A model generated the notes under the pieces. The model saw nothing but the letters and a program-made list of their open reading frames with translations. It did no database searches and was not told the origin of the DNA. Shown here in pieces: positions 1 to 9,882 of a stretch of DNA of 55,120 bases (within the stretch, counting starts at the first letter, position 1; every line of letters begins with the position of its first letter). A program made the position numbers and the translations under genes. Origin of the DNA: Candidatus Epulonipiscium sp. (GTDB lineage: Bacteria > Bacillota > Clostridia > Lachnospirales > JAAYNZ01). The stretch spans positions 1 through 55,120 of the forward strand of contig JAAYSE010000081.1 of the NCBI GenBank assembly GCA_012524135.1. Reading direction: 5' to 3'.

Positions 1-150
1 GATTTTCATATTATTGTTGAATATGGAGTGAAAATCTCTGCTGTCGCAGATAATTTAATCAGTACTGTCAAATATAAAGTAGAAAAATTTATCGGACTTG
101 AAGTAGAGAAAATTAATATTTTTGTGGAAGGTGTACGTGTAGATAAATAA
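1..150 (+). CDS. Asp23/Gls24 family (DUF322) envelope stress protein, C-terminal part, truncated by window edge
   Basis: Reading frame 1 gives DFHIIVEYGVKISAVADNLISTVKYKVEKFIGLEVEKINIFVEGVRVDK*; family-typical C-terminus; immediately upstream of a DAK2/YloV-like gene as in Firmicutes. Confidence 0.85.
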   Translation, partial: DFHIIVEYGVKISAVADNLISTVKYKVEKFIGLEVEKINIFVEGVRVDK

Positions 151-165
151 TAAGGAGGTAACACG

Positions 166-1824
166 GTGAATAAGCAACATATAGACAGCAGTCTTTTAAA
201 ACGGATGATAATTTCTGGAGCAAAATACTTAGAAAGAAAAAAACAAGAAGTAGATGAATTAAATGTCTTTCCAGTTCCGGATGGTGATACAGGCACTAAT
301 ATGTCGTTAACAATATTAGCAGCAGCAAAGGAATTACAAAAAATGGATTTTGATCGAGTAGATGAAGTAGCAAAAGCAGCTTCTTCGGGATCATTAAGAG
401 GAGCAAGAGGAAATTCAGGAGTTATTTTATCTCAGCTTTTTCGCGGTTTTGCTAAAGGTTTACAGGGACAAGAAAATATTACTAGCAGTAGTTTAGCCCA
501 AGCTTTTCAATCTGGAGTAGAAACGGCTTATAAAGCTGTTATGAAACCTAAAGAAGGAACCATTTTAACAGTAGCAAAAGAATGTGCAGAAAAAGCGAAT
601 GAATTAGTAGAAACAAATACAGATCTAGAAATAGTTTGTAAAAAAGCATTAGAACATGCCTACGATACTTTACAAAAAACACCAGATATGCTTCCAGTCC
701 TTAAAGAAGCAGGTGTCGTGGATGCAGGTGGACAAGGATTATTATATATTTTAGAAGGAGCTTATCATGTTTTAATAGGAAAAGAAGAAGAAATAGAGTT
801 TTTTGTAGAAGAAGAGGATAAGGAAAAACATTCTTTTCGTCATTTAACAGGTATTGATCATGAAGATATTAAATTTGGTTATTGTACCGAATTGATTATT
901 AATAAACCAGACGGGATTTTTGACGAATCTGTTATTGAAGAGTTAAAAACATACCTAACTAAAATAGGTGATTCTATTGTAGTTGTTGGTGATGAAGAAT
1001 TAATAAAAATTCATGTACATACTAATCATCCGGGTCAAGTATTTGAAAAAGGTCTTACTTTAGGATTTTTAACAAATATGAAAGTAGATAATATGCGTAT
1101 TCAACATACCAGTAAAGTTATTACAGAGCAAACTAAAATAGCAAAAGAAAAACCAGCTACTAATAAAGCAATTGGATTTATTTCTATTGCAATTGGTCAT
1201 GGGATAAAAGAAGTTTTTAAAGGTCTAGGTGTGGATTATGTTATTGAAGGTGGACAAACGATGAATCCTAGTACAGAAGATATATTAAATGCCATTGACC
1301 AAACTCCTGCTGATACTATTATTATATTACCTAATAATAAAAACATTATTTTAGCGGCAGAACAAGCGGTAGATTTATGTAAAGATAAAAAAATTATTGT
1401 AATTCCTACTCGAACAATACCACAAGGTATTTCCGCTATGTTAGGTTATGAACCAGGACGTTCTTTAAAACAAAATATAGAAACGATGGAAGTTAATATT
1501 TCCATGGTTAAGACAGGACAAATTACGTATGCTATTCGTAATACTATGATTGAAGGACAAAAAATTAATCAAGGAGATATTTTAGGAATTATAGATGAAG
1601 AAATAAAAATAATTACTCAGGATTTACAACAAAATGCAAAACAGCTACTGGATAAGATGATCGATGAAGAAACAGATATTATTACTATTTATTATGGTCA
1701 AGATACAACTCAAGAACAAGCAGAAGATTTAGGACATTACATAGAAATACAATATCCTGAATGCGAAGTAGAAATCCATAATGGTGGGCAACCTCTTTAT
1801 TATTATATATTCTCTGTAGAATAA
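166..1824 (+). CDS. fakA: DAK2 domain / DegV-associated fatty acid kinase-like protein (YloV/FakA family)
   Basis: NVFPVPDGDTGTNMSLT, GARGNSGVILSQLFRGFAKGL and DAGGQGLLYILEGAY motifs; synteny Asp23-YloV-RecG. Confidence 0.9.
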   Translation: MNKQHIDSSLLKRMIISGAKYLERKKQEVDELNVFPVPDGDTGTNMSLTILAAAKELQKMDFDRVDEVAKAASSGSLRGARGNSGVILSQLFRGFAKGLQGQENITSSSLAQAFQSGVETAYKAVMKPKEGTILTVAKECAEKANELVETNTDLEIVCKKALEHAYDTLQKTPDMLPVLKEAGVVDAGGQGLLYILEGAYHVLIGKEEEIEFFVEEEDKEKHSFRHLTGIDHEDIKFGYCTELIINKPDGIFDESVIEELKTYLTKIGDSIVVVGDEELIKIHVHTNHPGQVFEKGLTLGFLTNMKVDNMRIQHTSKVITEQTKIAKEKPATNKAIGFISIAIGHGIKEVFKGLGVDYVIEGGQTMNPSTEDILNAIDQTPADTIIILPNNKNIILAAEQAVDLCKDKKIIVIPTRTIPQGISAMLGYEPGRSLKQNIETMEVNISMVKTGQITYAIRNTMIEGQKINQGDILGIIDEEIKIITQDLQQNAKQLLDKMIDEETDIITIYYGQDTTQEQAEDLGHYIEIQYPECEVEIHNGGQPLYYYIFSVE

Positions 1825-1852
1825 AGACTAAAGTAAATCTTTAGTCTTTATT
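1820..1852 (+). terminator. Rho-independent terminator overlapping the fakA-like stop codon
   Basis: aataaagactaaag-taaat-ctttagtctttatt, 14-bp perfect stem followed by T-rich tract. Confidence 0.7.
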
Positions 1853-1913
1853 CTATTATAATGAATTTTATTTTATAATTATTTCAATATTCAAGATAGA
1901 AAGGAGAAATATC

Positions 1914-3974
1914 TTGATCAGTTTACAAGATTCGGTTACAAGTTTAAAAGGAATAGGAACTCAACGATTAAAACTTTTAGAACAAATACAAATATCTACC
2001 CTTGAAGATCTTATATACTATCTACCTAGAAACTATGAAGATTGGTCTCAAGTTACAAAAATCAAAGACATTATTATAGGTGAAAAACAAACTATTGAAG
2101 GTATAGTTAGCACAACACCTCAAAATATTCGAAAAGGAAAATTAATAATAACAAAATGTAAAATTGAAGATAGTACAGGATCAATATGGGCTGTATGGTA
2201 TGGACAACCGTATTTAAAGAATTATTTTAAACCCGGTGAGAGCTATGTTTTCACTGGGAAAATAAATCGATATTATGGATCTATACAATTAATTTCATCA
2301 GAATATGAAAAAATAGATATGAATGAAAAAAATAAAAATATAGGTATTTTACCTATATATACTCTTCCACAAAAATTATCTCAAAAATTATTTCGTAGTT
2401 GGATTCAACAAAGTTTTGAAAATGTAGGAACTAATCTTCAAGAATTTCTTCCTTTATGGATTCGTCAACAATATGAGTTAGCAGATATAGCGTATTCTAT
2501 TTATCATATCCATTTTCCAAAAGATAAAGAACATTTTTTAACAGCTCGGAAGCGATTAGTATTTGAAGAATTTTTTTTATTACAAATGGGATTATTACAG
2601 ATTAAACAAGGAATTGATAAAAAAACGAAAGGAATTCAGTATAAACCTAAAAAAGATGTGGAATACTTTATTAAAAGCCTACCTTATTCTTTGACTAGTG
2701 CACAAGAAAAAGTAGTAAAAGAAATTCAAAAGGATATGTTTTTACCTTATACAATGAATCGATTAGTACAAGGTGATGTAGGTTCAGGTAAAACAGTTGT
2801 AGCAGCTATAACTTTATTATTAGCTGTAAAAAATGGTTATCAAGGAAGTATGATGGCACCAACGGAGGTATTAGCAAGACAACATTATGAAACGCTTCGA
2901 ATGTTTTTAGAACCTTTTAATATTAAATGTGGTCTTTTGGTAGGATCTTTAACCAAAAAACAAAAGGAAAATATAAATGAAAAATTGAAAAATCATAGGA
3001 TTGATGTAGTGATAGGAACACATGCTTTAATTCAAGATTCTATTTCATTTGCTAATCTTGGTTTAGTAATTACTGATGAACAACATCGTTTTGGAGTAAG
3101 GCAAAGAATGACATTAACTCAAAAAGGAAAATCACCAGATGTTCTTGTGATGACTGCTACCCCTATTCCTAGGACATTAGCTCTTATTTTATATGGTGAT
3201 TTAGATATTTCTATTATTGATGAATTACCACCTGGGAGACAACAAATTAAAACGTATGCTGTACCTTCTTCGTATCGAAATAGAATTTATCATTTTATAA
3301 AAGAAGAAATTAATAAAGGAAGACAAATTTATATGATCTGTCCTATGGTAGAAGAATCGGAAACATTAGAATTACAATCTGTAATTGAATATACTAGTCA
3401 TTTACAAAATGAAATTTTTACTAATTATAAAATTGCTTATTTACATGGTAAAATGAAAGCAAAAGAAAAGCATGATATTATGGAACAGTTTTCTCAAGGT
3501 ATAATTCAAATTCTAGTTTCTACAACTGTCATAGAAGTAGGAGTCAATGTTCCTAATGCAACGATTATGGTTATTGAAAATGCAGAGCGTTTTGGTCTAT
3601 CTCAATTGCATCAATTACGTGGTCGTGTAGGACGAGGTAAATATCAATCTTATTGTATTTTAATTTCAGATGCTAAAAATAAAATAGCTTTAGAGCGAAT
3701 GAAAGTAATGACAGAAACTACAGACGGTTTTAAAATTTCAGAAATGGATTTGAAATTAAGAGGACCTGGTGATTTCTTTGGGACAAAACAACATGGATTG
3801 CCAGATTTAAAAATTGCAAATATTTATGAAGATATGGCTGTTTTAAAACAAGCTCAAGAAGCAGTTTTAACCTTACTACAAAAAGATCCTTTTTTACAAC
3901 ATGAAGAGCATTATTTTTTAAATCAAAAAATTAATGCTTTATTTCAAAATACAGATGAAGTTTTAGCATTATAA
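1914..3974 (+). CDS. recG: ATP-dependent DNA helicase RecG (TTG start)
   Basis: GDVGSGKT, DEQHRFGV, ATPIPRTL, QLRGRVGRG helicase motifs; wedge domain N-terminus. Confidence 0.97.
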   Translation: MISLQDSVTSLKGIGTQRLKLLEQIQISTLEDLIYYLPRNYEDWSQVTKIKDIIIGEKQTIEGIVSTTPQNIRKGKLIITKCKIEDSTGSIWAVWYGQPYLKNYFKPGESYVFTGKINRYYGSIQLISSEYEKIDMNEKNKNIGILPIYTLPQKLSQKLFRSWIQQSFENVGTNLQEFLPLWIRQQYELADIAYSIYHIHFPKDKEHFLTARKRLVFEEFFLLQMGLLQIKQGIDKKTKGIQYKPKKDVEYFIKSLPYSLTSAQEKVVKEIQKDMFLPYTMNRLVQGDVGSGKTVVAAITLLLAVKNGYQGSMMAPTEVLARQHYETLRMFLEPFNIKCGLLVGSLTKKQKENINEKLKNHRIDVVIGTHALIQDSISFANLGLVITDEQHRFGVRQRMTLTQKGKSPDVLVMTATPIPRTLALILYGDLDISIIDELPPGRQQIKTYAVPSSYRNRIYHFIKEEINKGRQIYMICPMVEESETLELQSVIEYTSHLQNEIFTNYKIAYLHGKMKAKEKHDIMEQFSQGIIQILVSTTVIEVGVNVPNATIMVIENAERFGLSQLHQLRGRVGRGKYQSYCILISDAKNKIALERMKVMTETTDGFKISEMDLKLRGPGDFFGTKQHGLPDLKIANIYEDMAVLKQAQEAVLTLLQKDPFLQHEEHYFLNQKINALFQNTDEVLAL

Positions 3975-3989
3975 TTGCAATATTTCCCA

Positions 3990-4019
3990 TTCATAAAACT
4001 ATTTTATTTGTGCATAATA
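3990..4019 (+). promoter_or_regulatory. Candidate sigma-G-type promoter for the SASP gene
   Basis: TTCATA (3990-3995) - 17 bp - CATAATA (4013-4019) upstream of an alpha/beta SASP gene; resembles the known CATnnTA -10 of forespore sigma factors. Confidence 0.45.
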
Positions 4020-4070
4020 CTAATGCAACACATATTTATAATAGTTATATTTTAAAGGAGGTTTTTTCAA

Positions 4071-4283
4071 ATGGCAAGTAATAGACGTAAAGCAGTTCCA
4101 GAGGCTCGAGCAGCTTTAGATCAATTTAAGTATGAAGTCGCTAATGAACTTGGTGTTCCTTTGAAACAAGGATACAATGGTGATTTAACCTCCGCTCAAA
4201 ATGGTTCTGTGGGTGGATATATGGTTAAAAAAATGATCGAAGCACAACAAAGACAAATGGCTGATAAACATCCTATGCAATAA
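4071..4283 (+). CDS. Alpha/beta-type small acid-soluble spore protein
   Basis: 70 aa with EARAALDQFKYEVANELGV and GDLTSAQNGSVGGYMVKKMIEAQQ SASP motifs; strong RBS aaaggaggt. Confidence 0.97.
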   Translation: MASNRRKAVPEARAALDQFKYEVANELGVPLKQGYNGDLTSAQNGSVGGYMVKKMIEAQQRQMADKHPMQ

Positions 4284-4294
4284 GTCTTTAAAGC

Positions 4295-4331
4295 AAATAA
4301 AGTAGGGAATATATTATTCCCTACTTTATTT
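4295..4331 (+). terminator. Rho-independent terminator of the SASP gene
   Basis: aaataaagtagggaat-atatt-attccctactttattt, 16-bp stem plus T-rich tail. Confidence 0.8.
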
Positions 4332-4340
4332 TTATACATA

Positions 4341-4376
4341 ATAAAATATACCTAATCTAGATTAGGTATATTTTAT
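4341..4376. repeat. 36-bp perfect, loopless palindrome
   Basis: ataaaatatacctaatctagattaggtatattttat equals its own reverse complement. Confidence 0.9.
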
Positions 4377-4510
4377 AGGGAGAGGAGAAATGAAAAGAAG
4401 AGTATTATGGGGGATTCGATTATAGTATAGCCACAAAAATTGATTGATATACGTAGGATGATAAAATATAAATAAAAATTTAAAAAACAATTTTCTTTTT
4501 ATATTACTTA

Positions 4511-4538
4511 TTACAAAATAAGAAAATTATGATATACT
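4511..4538 (+). promoter_or_regulatory. Candidate sigma-A promoter for rsmD-coaD
   Basis: TTACAA - 16 bp - TATACT. Confidence 0.45.
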
Positions 4539-4557
4539 GACATAGAGGTGATATTGT

Positions 4558-5118
4558 ATGAGAGTCATTGCTGGTTCCGCTAAAGGACATCGTTTACAAG
4601 TCCCTGTAGGGCTTAATACTCGTCCTACGGCAGCTCGAATTAAGGAATCTATTTTTAATATGATTGCACTTGACCTTCCTGGATGTCAATTTTTGGATTT
4701 GTTTAGTGGTTCAGGAAGTATGGGTATTGAAGCAATTAGCAGAGGGGCAGATCATGCTATTTTTGTCGAAAATAATCCGATGGCTATACAATCTATTCAA
4801 AGAAATTTACAACATACCAAATTTCAAAAATATGCAACGGTATATCAAAATGATGTTATAGAAACTTTATACGTATTAGCAAGACAAAAACAAAAGTTTG
4901 ATATTATATTTATGGATCCACCTTATAACAATCATAATATAGTATTAATTTTAAATACAATTAAAGAATATGATTTATTAAATCCGGATGGTTATATTAT
5001 TGTAGAACATGAAGTAAATTATTCTATTGAAGATATATCAACATTTAAACTATGGAAAGAAAAAAAATATAAGACAACAACAATGACCTTTTTAATATTA
5101 CAGGAGGCTAAAAGATGA
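4558..5118 (+). CDS. rsmD: 16S rRNA (guanine(966)-N(2))-methyltransferase RsmD
   Basis: [49 protein letters not shown]. Confidence 0.96.
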   Translation: MRVIAGSAKGHRLQVPVGLNTRPTAARIKESIFNMIALDLPGCQFLDLFSGSGSMGIEAISRGADHAIFVENNPMAIQSIQRNLQHTKFQKYATVYQNDVIETLYVLARQKQKFDIIFMDPPYNNHNIVLILNTIKEYDLLNPDGYIIVEHEVNYSIEDISTFKLWKEKKYKTTTMTFLILQEAKR

Positions 5119-5597
5119 AAATAGGTGTTTATCCAGGAAGTTTTGACCCTACTACGAATGGACATATTGATGTGATTACTCGCTCTTCTCATATTGTAGA
5201 TAAGTTAATCGTTGGAGTTTTACATAATACTCAAAAACAGCCTTTGTTTTCAGTGCAAGAACGTATTGAAATGTTAAAAGCCACTACATCACACTTACCA
5301 AATGTACAAGTAGAAACTTTTTCTGGATTATTAATTGATTTTGTTAAAAAACATAATGCTATTTTAATTATTCGTGGTTTGAGAGCGATTACTGATTTTG
5401 AATATGAATTACAAATGGCACAAACTAATTATAGTTTAGATCCTACTATTGAAACTATTTTCTTAGCAACAAATGTTCAGTATTCTTTTTTGAGCTCTAG
5501 TATGGTAAAAGAATTAGCAGAGTTTGGAGGTCATTTTGAACATTTTGTTCCTCCTATTGTTGCTGAATATTTAGTAGAAAAATTTAAAAAAGATTAA
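5115..5597 (+). CDS. coaD: Pantetheine-phosphate adenylyltransferase
   Basis: [41 protein letters not shown]. Confidence 0.97.
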   Translation: MKIGVYPGSFDPTTNGHIDVITRSSHIVDKLIVGVLHNTQKQPLFSVQERIEMLKATTSHLPNVQVETFSGLLIDFVKKHNAILIIRGLRAITDFEYELQMAQTNYSLDPTIETIFLATNVQYSFLSSSMVKELAEFGGHFEHFVPPIVAEYLVEKFKKD

Positions 5598-5621
5598 AAG
5601 GATTAAAGGGAGGGGTAAATA

Positions 5622-6128
5622 ATGGATAATGTATTAGAACTTTTAGATATACTTGAAGATCTTTTAGATGATAGTAGTACTATGCCCTTTACAAACAAAG
5701 TTATGATTGACAAAGAAGAATTTATTGATATTATTACAGATATTCGTTTAAAGTTACCTAATGAATTAAAACAGTCCAAGTGGGTAATGGAAGAACGAAC
5801 ACAAATTTTAATTAATGCACAAAAAGAAGCAGAAAATCATTTAAAAGAAGCAGAGACTAAATTAAATGAATTGGTTAATGAACATGAAATTACAAAAAAA
5901 GCTTACGAACAAGCTGAAGAAATTACAGAAACAGCGAAAGAACATTCAAGGGAAATGCGTCTTGGTGCGAGAGAATATGCAGATGAGATATTAGCTAATG
6001 TAGAAGATGCACTGGTTTCTTTAATGGAGCAAGTGAATCAACAATTCTCATCTTTTGAACAATATATGCAACAAACTATTGCCATTATACATCAAAACCG
6101 TCAAGAATTACGGGGAGATAATAAATAA
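5622..6128 (+). CDS. Conserved coiled-coil protein (often annotated as ATPase-like) next to coaD in Clostridia
   Basis: Intact 168-aa ORF with RBS (gggagggg); long charged alpha-helical region; positional conservation. Confidence 0.7.
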   Translation: MDNVLELLDILEDLLDDSSTMPFTNKVMIDKEEFIDIITDIRLKLPNELKQSKWVMEERTQILINAQKEAENHLKEAETKLNELVNEHEITKKAYEQAEEITETAKEHSREMRLGAREYADEILANVEDALVSLMEQVNQQFSSFEQYMQQTIAIIHQNRQELRGDNK

Positions 6129-7279
6129 TAATAGAGCAATCCAAGTATTACTAATATAATACATAATACTACAAATTGAAAAGTAGAATGTATAAAAATT
6201 GGATACCCAACATTTTCTTGCTGTAAAATAGTAGATGGAACGGAAAAAGTAGAGTTAAGAATGTTTTTTCGTATTAAGGGAAATAAAAGAAAAGTGTATA
6301 TAATGGCTAATACAGATTGAATAAGTTTACTTATTATGTAAATAGATGTTTTTAATGAAGTCCCTTGTAAAATACTAGCGGTTTGTGCATGAACAGAAAA
6401 ACCACTCCATGCAATACATCCATTGATACAAATTAATTTTTGTAATATGGGTGCAGAAGTTGTACTGATGATTTGAATTCCATTAGTGATTTCGAGAATT
6501 GAAAATAAAAATGCTGTTTTTAGTTCTTTATGTAAAGGAATCCACTTATCAATTAAAGTAAAAAAAGAATTAAATATACTAGATATAGGCCCATGTTTTA
6601 AAAGTTCTATAATAACTGAAAATAAAATAATAAATCCACCAATTTGTAATAAGAGTTCCATAGCATAAGTTACACTTTTTTTTAGTGTTTCTCCTAAAGA
6701 TGGAAATCCAGTCTTTGTCTTATTGTTTTTAGTTGTTATAATTTTTTTTGCTTGATCTGAATTTTTATAGAAGCGAAAAATTAGACCAGTAGAAAAAGCT
6801 GATAAATACTGAATAATTAATAAATAAAATCCAATAGATGGCTGTTTTAACATTCCTACAGAGACAACTCCTAATATAAAAAGAGGGCCTGATTGATTGC
6901 ATACGCTTAATAAGCGTTGTCCTTCAATAGAAGTTAAATCTCCTTTTTTAACTAAATTAGCAGTAATAGTAGCTCCCATAGGATATCCTGACATCATACC
7001 CATAATCAATGCAAAGGCACCAACACCAGGGATTTTAAAAAGTGGTTTCATAATAGGTTCAAATAAATAACCAATCCATTGTACCAGTCCAAAGTCAATC
7101 ATAAATTGAGTTCCAATAAAAAATGGGAAAAGAGAAGGAAGTACTGTATTAAACCATAATAATAGTCCTTTTTGAGCAGCACTTATTACTATTTTTGCGT
7201 AAAGTAAAATATTTATTACAAATATAAGGATGAATATTTGTAAGACTCGATTTTTAAAATTTTGTTTATTCAAGAACAT
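6101..7279 (-). CDS. ylbJ: Sporulation integral membrane protein YlbJ-like
   Basis: Nucleoside-recognition (Gate) type membrane protein; LPSLFPFFIGTQFMIDFG, GMMSGYPMGA; next to coaD/tmcAL as in spore formers. Confidence 0.88.
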   Translation of the reverse strand: MFLNKQNFKNRVLQIFILIFVINILLYAKIVISAAQKGLLLWFNTVLPSLFPFFIGTQFMIDFGLVQWIGYLFEPIMKPLFKIPGVGAFALIMGMMSGYPMGATITANLVKKGDLTSIEGQRLLSVCNQSGPLFILGVVSVGMLKQPSIGFYLLIIQYLSAFSTGLIFRFYKNSDQAKKIITTKNNKTKTGFPSLGETLKKSVTYAMELLLQIGGFIILFSVIIELLKHGPISSIFNSFFTLIDKWIPLHKELKTAFLFSILEITNGIQIISTTSAPILQKLICINGCIAWSGFSVHAQTASILQGTSLKTSIYIISKLIQSVLAIIYTFLLFPLIRKNILNSTFSVPSTILQQENVGYPIFIHSTFQFVVLCIILVILGLLYYYLLSPRNS

Positions 7280-7344
7280 ATAATGATGTTCCTTTCTTTT
7301 TTATTCTTTATATATTATATATTTTAGAATAAGAAGGATATGCA

Positions 7345-8598
7345 TTATTCTTGAATAATAATTGGAATAGTATAATCATAACCTTTGATACGATAGGATG
7401 AATTAGGGTATCCTAAAGTATAAATATCAGTGGCTAAAATTTCTTGTTTTAACATCTTTTTTTGTAAAGGATTAGCTTGTTGCATAAATTTTTTTGTGTT
7501 CGAAATAATGGGTAAAGAACAGTGAGATTTTAACAGGGAGAGAGCTTGTTGACTTTCTTTGCGAAAACCTAAAATACGTATATATTGTGGTCCTCCTTGT
7601 TGCTTATATTTTAGTATATCAGAGGTTTTTATTTGTAAAATAATATGAAGTAATTCTCGACAAATACGTGTTTGGGTATATCTTTTGGTAGCCATATTTT
7701 CTATGATTTCAGAAATTGTGAAGTATTTACTTCCTGTTGTCATAATACGATTTTCTAATCCTTCAGAAATTTCCATAAACGATCTAAGATCTGTTGCAGA
7801 TAAAGTTCTAAGTATATATTGTAATATAGAAGAAAAAGTATCATAAATAATAGGGGCTTTTTTGTTTTCTATTTCTTCTTTTATGAGTTGATATGCAAAA
7901 GAAGGCATTGTTTGCTTCAATATAGAAAAATGATTTTTTAAAATTTTTTCTCGGATAGCTGTAGCAGAAGAGATAGGTCCTTTTGTATATGTAGAATGAT
8001 AAGAATTAGCTATGCGAGAAAAAGTATAGGGTATTATAGTACTATTTAATTTTAATAAAGCTTTTAAATATTCGATGCCTAAAATATTATTAGGAGAAGA
8101 TAGAATATCATTAATACACGATTGAGTTTTTATTCCTGTCATTTTAATATAATATTGGATAGCATTAGATCGTGCTTTGGGGAAATTAAGCCCTTGGTCT
8201 AAATTTTTTTTTAATTCTCTTTTAAATAGGAATGGTTCTTTATATAAAATTTCTGCTATTTTTTTTAAAGTATTTAAATTTCCATCTTCACTTCCAAAAC
8301 AAAGAGAATTTACAATACCCGTTTGTTGTAATATCTGTATTGCTCCCCAGGCAAATGTTTCAGCACTAGCAGTAGCATAAATAACTGGTAATTCAAGAAC
8401 GAGGTCTACTCCTGCTTGTAAAGCCATTTTTGTACGAGTCCATTTATTAATACATGCTGGTTCTCCTCGTTGAACAAAATTTCCGCTCATAACAGCAACA
8501 ATATAATCTGCTTTAGTTAGTTGTTTTGTTTTTTGTAAATGATAAAGGTGTCCATTGTGAAAAGGATTATATTCGACAATAATACCGGTTATTTTCAT
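7345..8598 (-). CDS. tmcAL: tRNA(Met) cytidine acetate ligase TmcAL (YlbM); start likely the internal ATG (complement 8596-8598)
   Basis: MKITGIIVEYNPFHNGHLYHL, VAVMSGNFVQRGEPA, ELPVIYATASAE. Confidence 0.95.
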   Translation of the reverse strand: MKITGIIVEYNPFHNGHLYHLQKTKQLTKADYIVAVMSGNFVQRGEPACINKWTRTKMALQAGVDLVLELPVIYATASAETFAWGAIQILQQTGIVNSLCFGSEDGNLNTLKKIAEILYKEPFLFKRELKKNLDQGLNFPKARSNAIQYYIKMTGIKTQSCINDILSSPNNILGIEYLKALLKLNSTIIPYTFSRIANSYHSTYTKGPISSATAIREKILKNHFSILKQTMPSFAYQLIKEEIENKKAPIIYDTFSSILQYILRTLSATDLRSFMEISEGLENRIMTTGSKYFTISEIIENMATKRYTQTRICRELLHIILQIKTSDILKYKQQGGPQYIRILGFRKESQQALSLLKSHCSLPIISNTKKFMQQANPLQKKMLKQEILATDIYTLGYPNSSYRIKGYDYTIPIIIQE

Positions 8599-8774
8599 AA
8601 TTTTATCCTCACATTTCATTTTTTATAATATTAAACAGGAATGAAATTATTTTTTTATAATAACAAAAAAATAATCATAGAAAATTTAAGTTATATATCA
8701 TTATCCTATGTAGCAAATTTTATGTCAATATAAAATACAAAACAGAAAAATGAGTAATTTTGAAGAAAGACTAT

Positions 8775-8802
8775 TGTATACAATAAGCAATTTGTTTATA
8801 AT
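8775..8802 (+). promoter_or_regulatory. Candidate promoter for pta-ackA, with a 12-bp palindrome attgtatacaat at 8773-8784
   Basis: TTGTAT followed about 16 bp later by TATAAT upstream of pta. Confidence 0.4.
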
Positions 8803-8835
8803 AAGAGAGAACATACTTTGAAAGGGGTTATAATT

Positions 8836-9831
8836 GTGAATTTTTTACAATCTATTAAAGAAAGAGCAAAGAAAGAAATTAAAACTATTGTTTTACCAGA
8901 ATCATTAGAACGCAGAACATTAGAAGCTGCAGAACAAATTTTAAAAGAAAAAATAGCCAATGTTATTTTAATTGGAAACAAAGATAATATTTTAAAAGCA
9001 GGAAAAGGTCTTCAATTAGAGGGTGTTTCTATTATTGATCCAACAACTTATGAAGCACTTGATGATTTTATAACTACATTAGTTGAATTAAGAAAACATA
9101 AAGGAATGACTGTTGAAAAAGCAAAAGAACTTTTAGAGGATCCTTTATACTTTGGTGTTATGATGGTAAAAAAAGCAAAAGCAGATGGAATGGTTGCAGG
9201 AGCAGTAAATTCTACAGCTAATGTTTTACGTCCTTCATTACAAATTCTAAAAACAGCTCCTGGAACTAAATTAGTTTCAGCATTCTTTATTATGGATGTT
9301 CCAGAATGTGAATATGGTGCAAATGGTACTTTTATTTTTGCTGATGCTGGTTTAGTACCTAATCCAAATGCAGAAGAATTAGCAGCTATTTCTATTAGTT
9401 CTGCAAAATCTTTTGAACAATTAGTAGAAGAAGAGCCTATTGTTGGAATGTTATCTTTTTCAACTAAAGGAAGTGCATCACATTCAGATGTAGATAAAGT
9501 TATTGAAGCTACTAAGCAAGCAAAAGAATTAGCACCTCAATTAAAATTAGATGGAGAATTCCAACTAGATGCAGCTATTGTTCCTAGTGTTGGACAAGCT
9601 AAAGCACCTAATAGTGAAATTGCTGGTCATGCTAATGTTTTAGTTTTCCCTGATTTAGACGCAGGTAATATAGGTTATAAATTAACTCAAAGATTAGCAA
9701 AAGCAGATGCTTATGGTCCTATCACACAAGGAATTGCTAAGCCTGTTAATGATTTATCTAGAGGATGTAGTGCAGAAGATATTGTGGGTGTTGTAGCGAT
9801 TACAGCTGTTCAAGCACAATTATCCAAATAA
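8836..9831 (+). CDS. pta: Phosphate acetyltransferase; probable GTG start at 8836 (ORF track starts at 8818)
   Basis: FLQSIKERAKKEIKTIVLPES; SSAKGSASH-like SFSTKGSASHSDVDKV; QLDAAIVPSVGQAKAPNSEIAGHANVLVFPDLDAGNIGYK. Confidence 0.96.
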   Translation: MNFLQSIKERAKKEIKTIVLPESLERRTLEAAEQILKEKIANVILIGNKDNILKAGKGLQLEGVSIIDPTTYEALDDFITTLVELRKHKGMTVEKAKELLEDPLYFGVMMVKKAKADGMVAGAVNSTANVLRPSLQILKTAPGTKLVSAFFIMDVPECEYGANGTFIFADAGLVPNPNAEELAAISISSAKSFEQLVEEEPIVGMLSFSTKGSASHSDVDKVIEATKQAKELAPQLKLDGEFQLDAAIVPSVGQAKAPNSEIAGHANVLVFPDLDAGNIGYKLTQRLAKADAYGPITQGIAKPVNDLSRGCSAEDIVGVVAITAVQAQLSK

Positions 9832-9882
9832 ATAATTAGTTATTATATAATAAATTGTAAGAAAAAATAAGGAGAGATAGAA

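Noticed and set aside
6-296. 96-aa minus-strand ORF at the left edge
   Set aside because: Antisense to the Asp23-like tail and the start of fakA; low-complexity Ser/Thr/Ile-rich, no supporting signals.
4664-4861. 65-aa + strand ORF within rsmD
   Set aside because: Alternate-frame ORF inside a clear methyltransferase gene.
6486-6668. Small antisense ORFs inside ylbJ, tmcAL, pta, ackA, smc, ftsY, der, permease and recU (6486, 8177, 8796, 10059, 14258, 14441, 18020, 18302, 21299, 22116, 29293, 41711, 42484, 47716)
   Set aside because: All lie opposite or mostly opposite confidently assigned genes and have no independent evidence.
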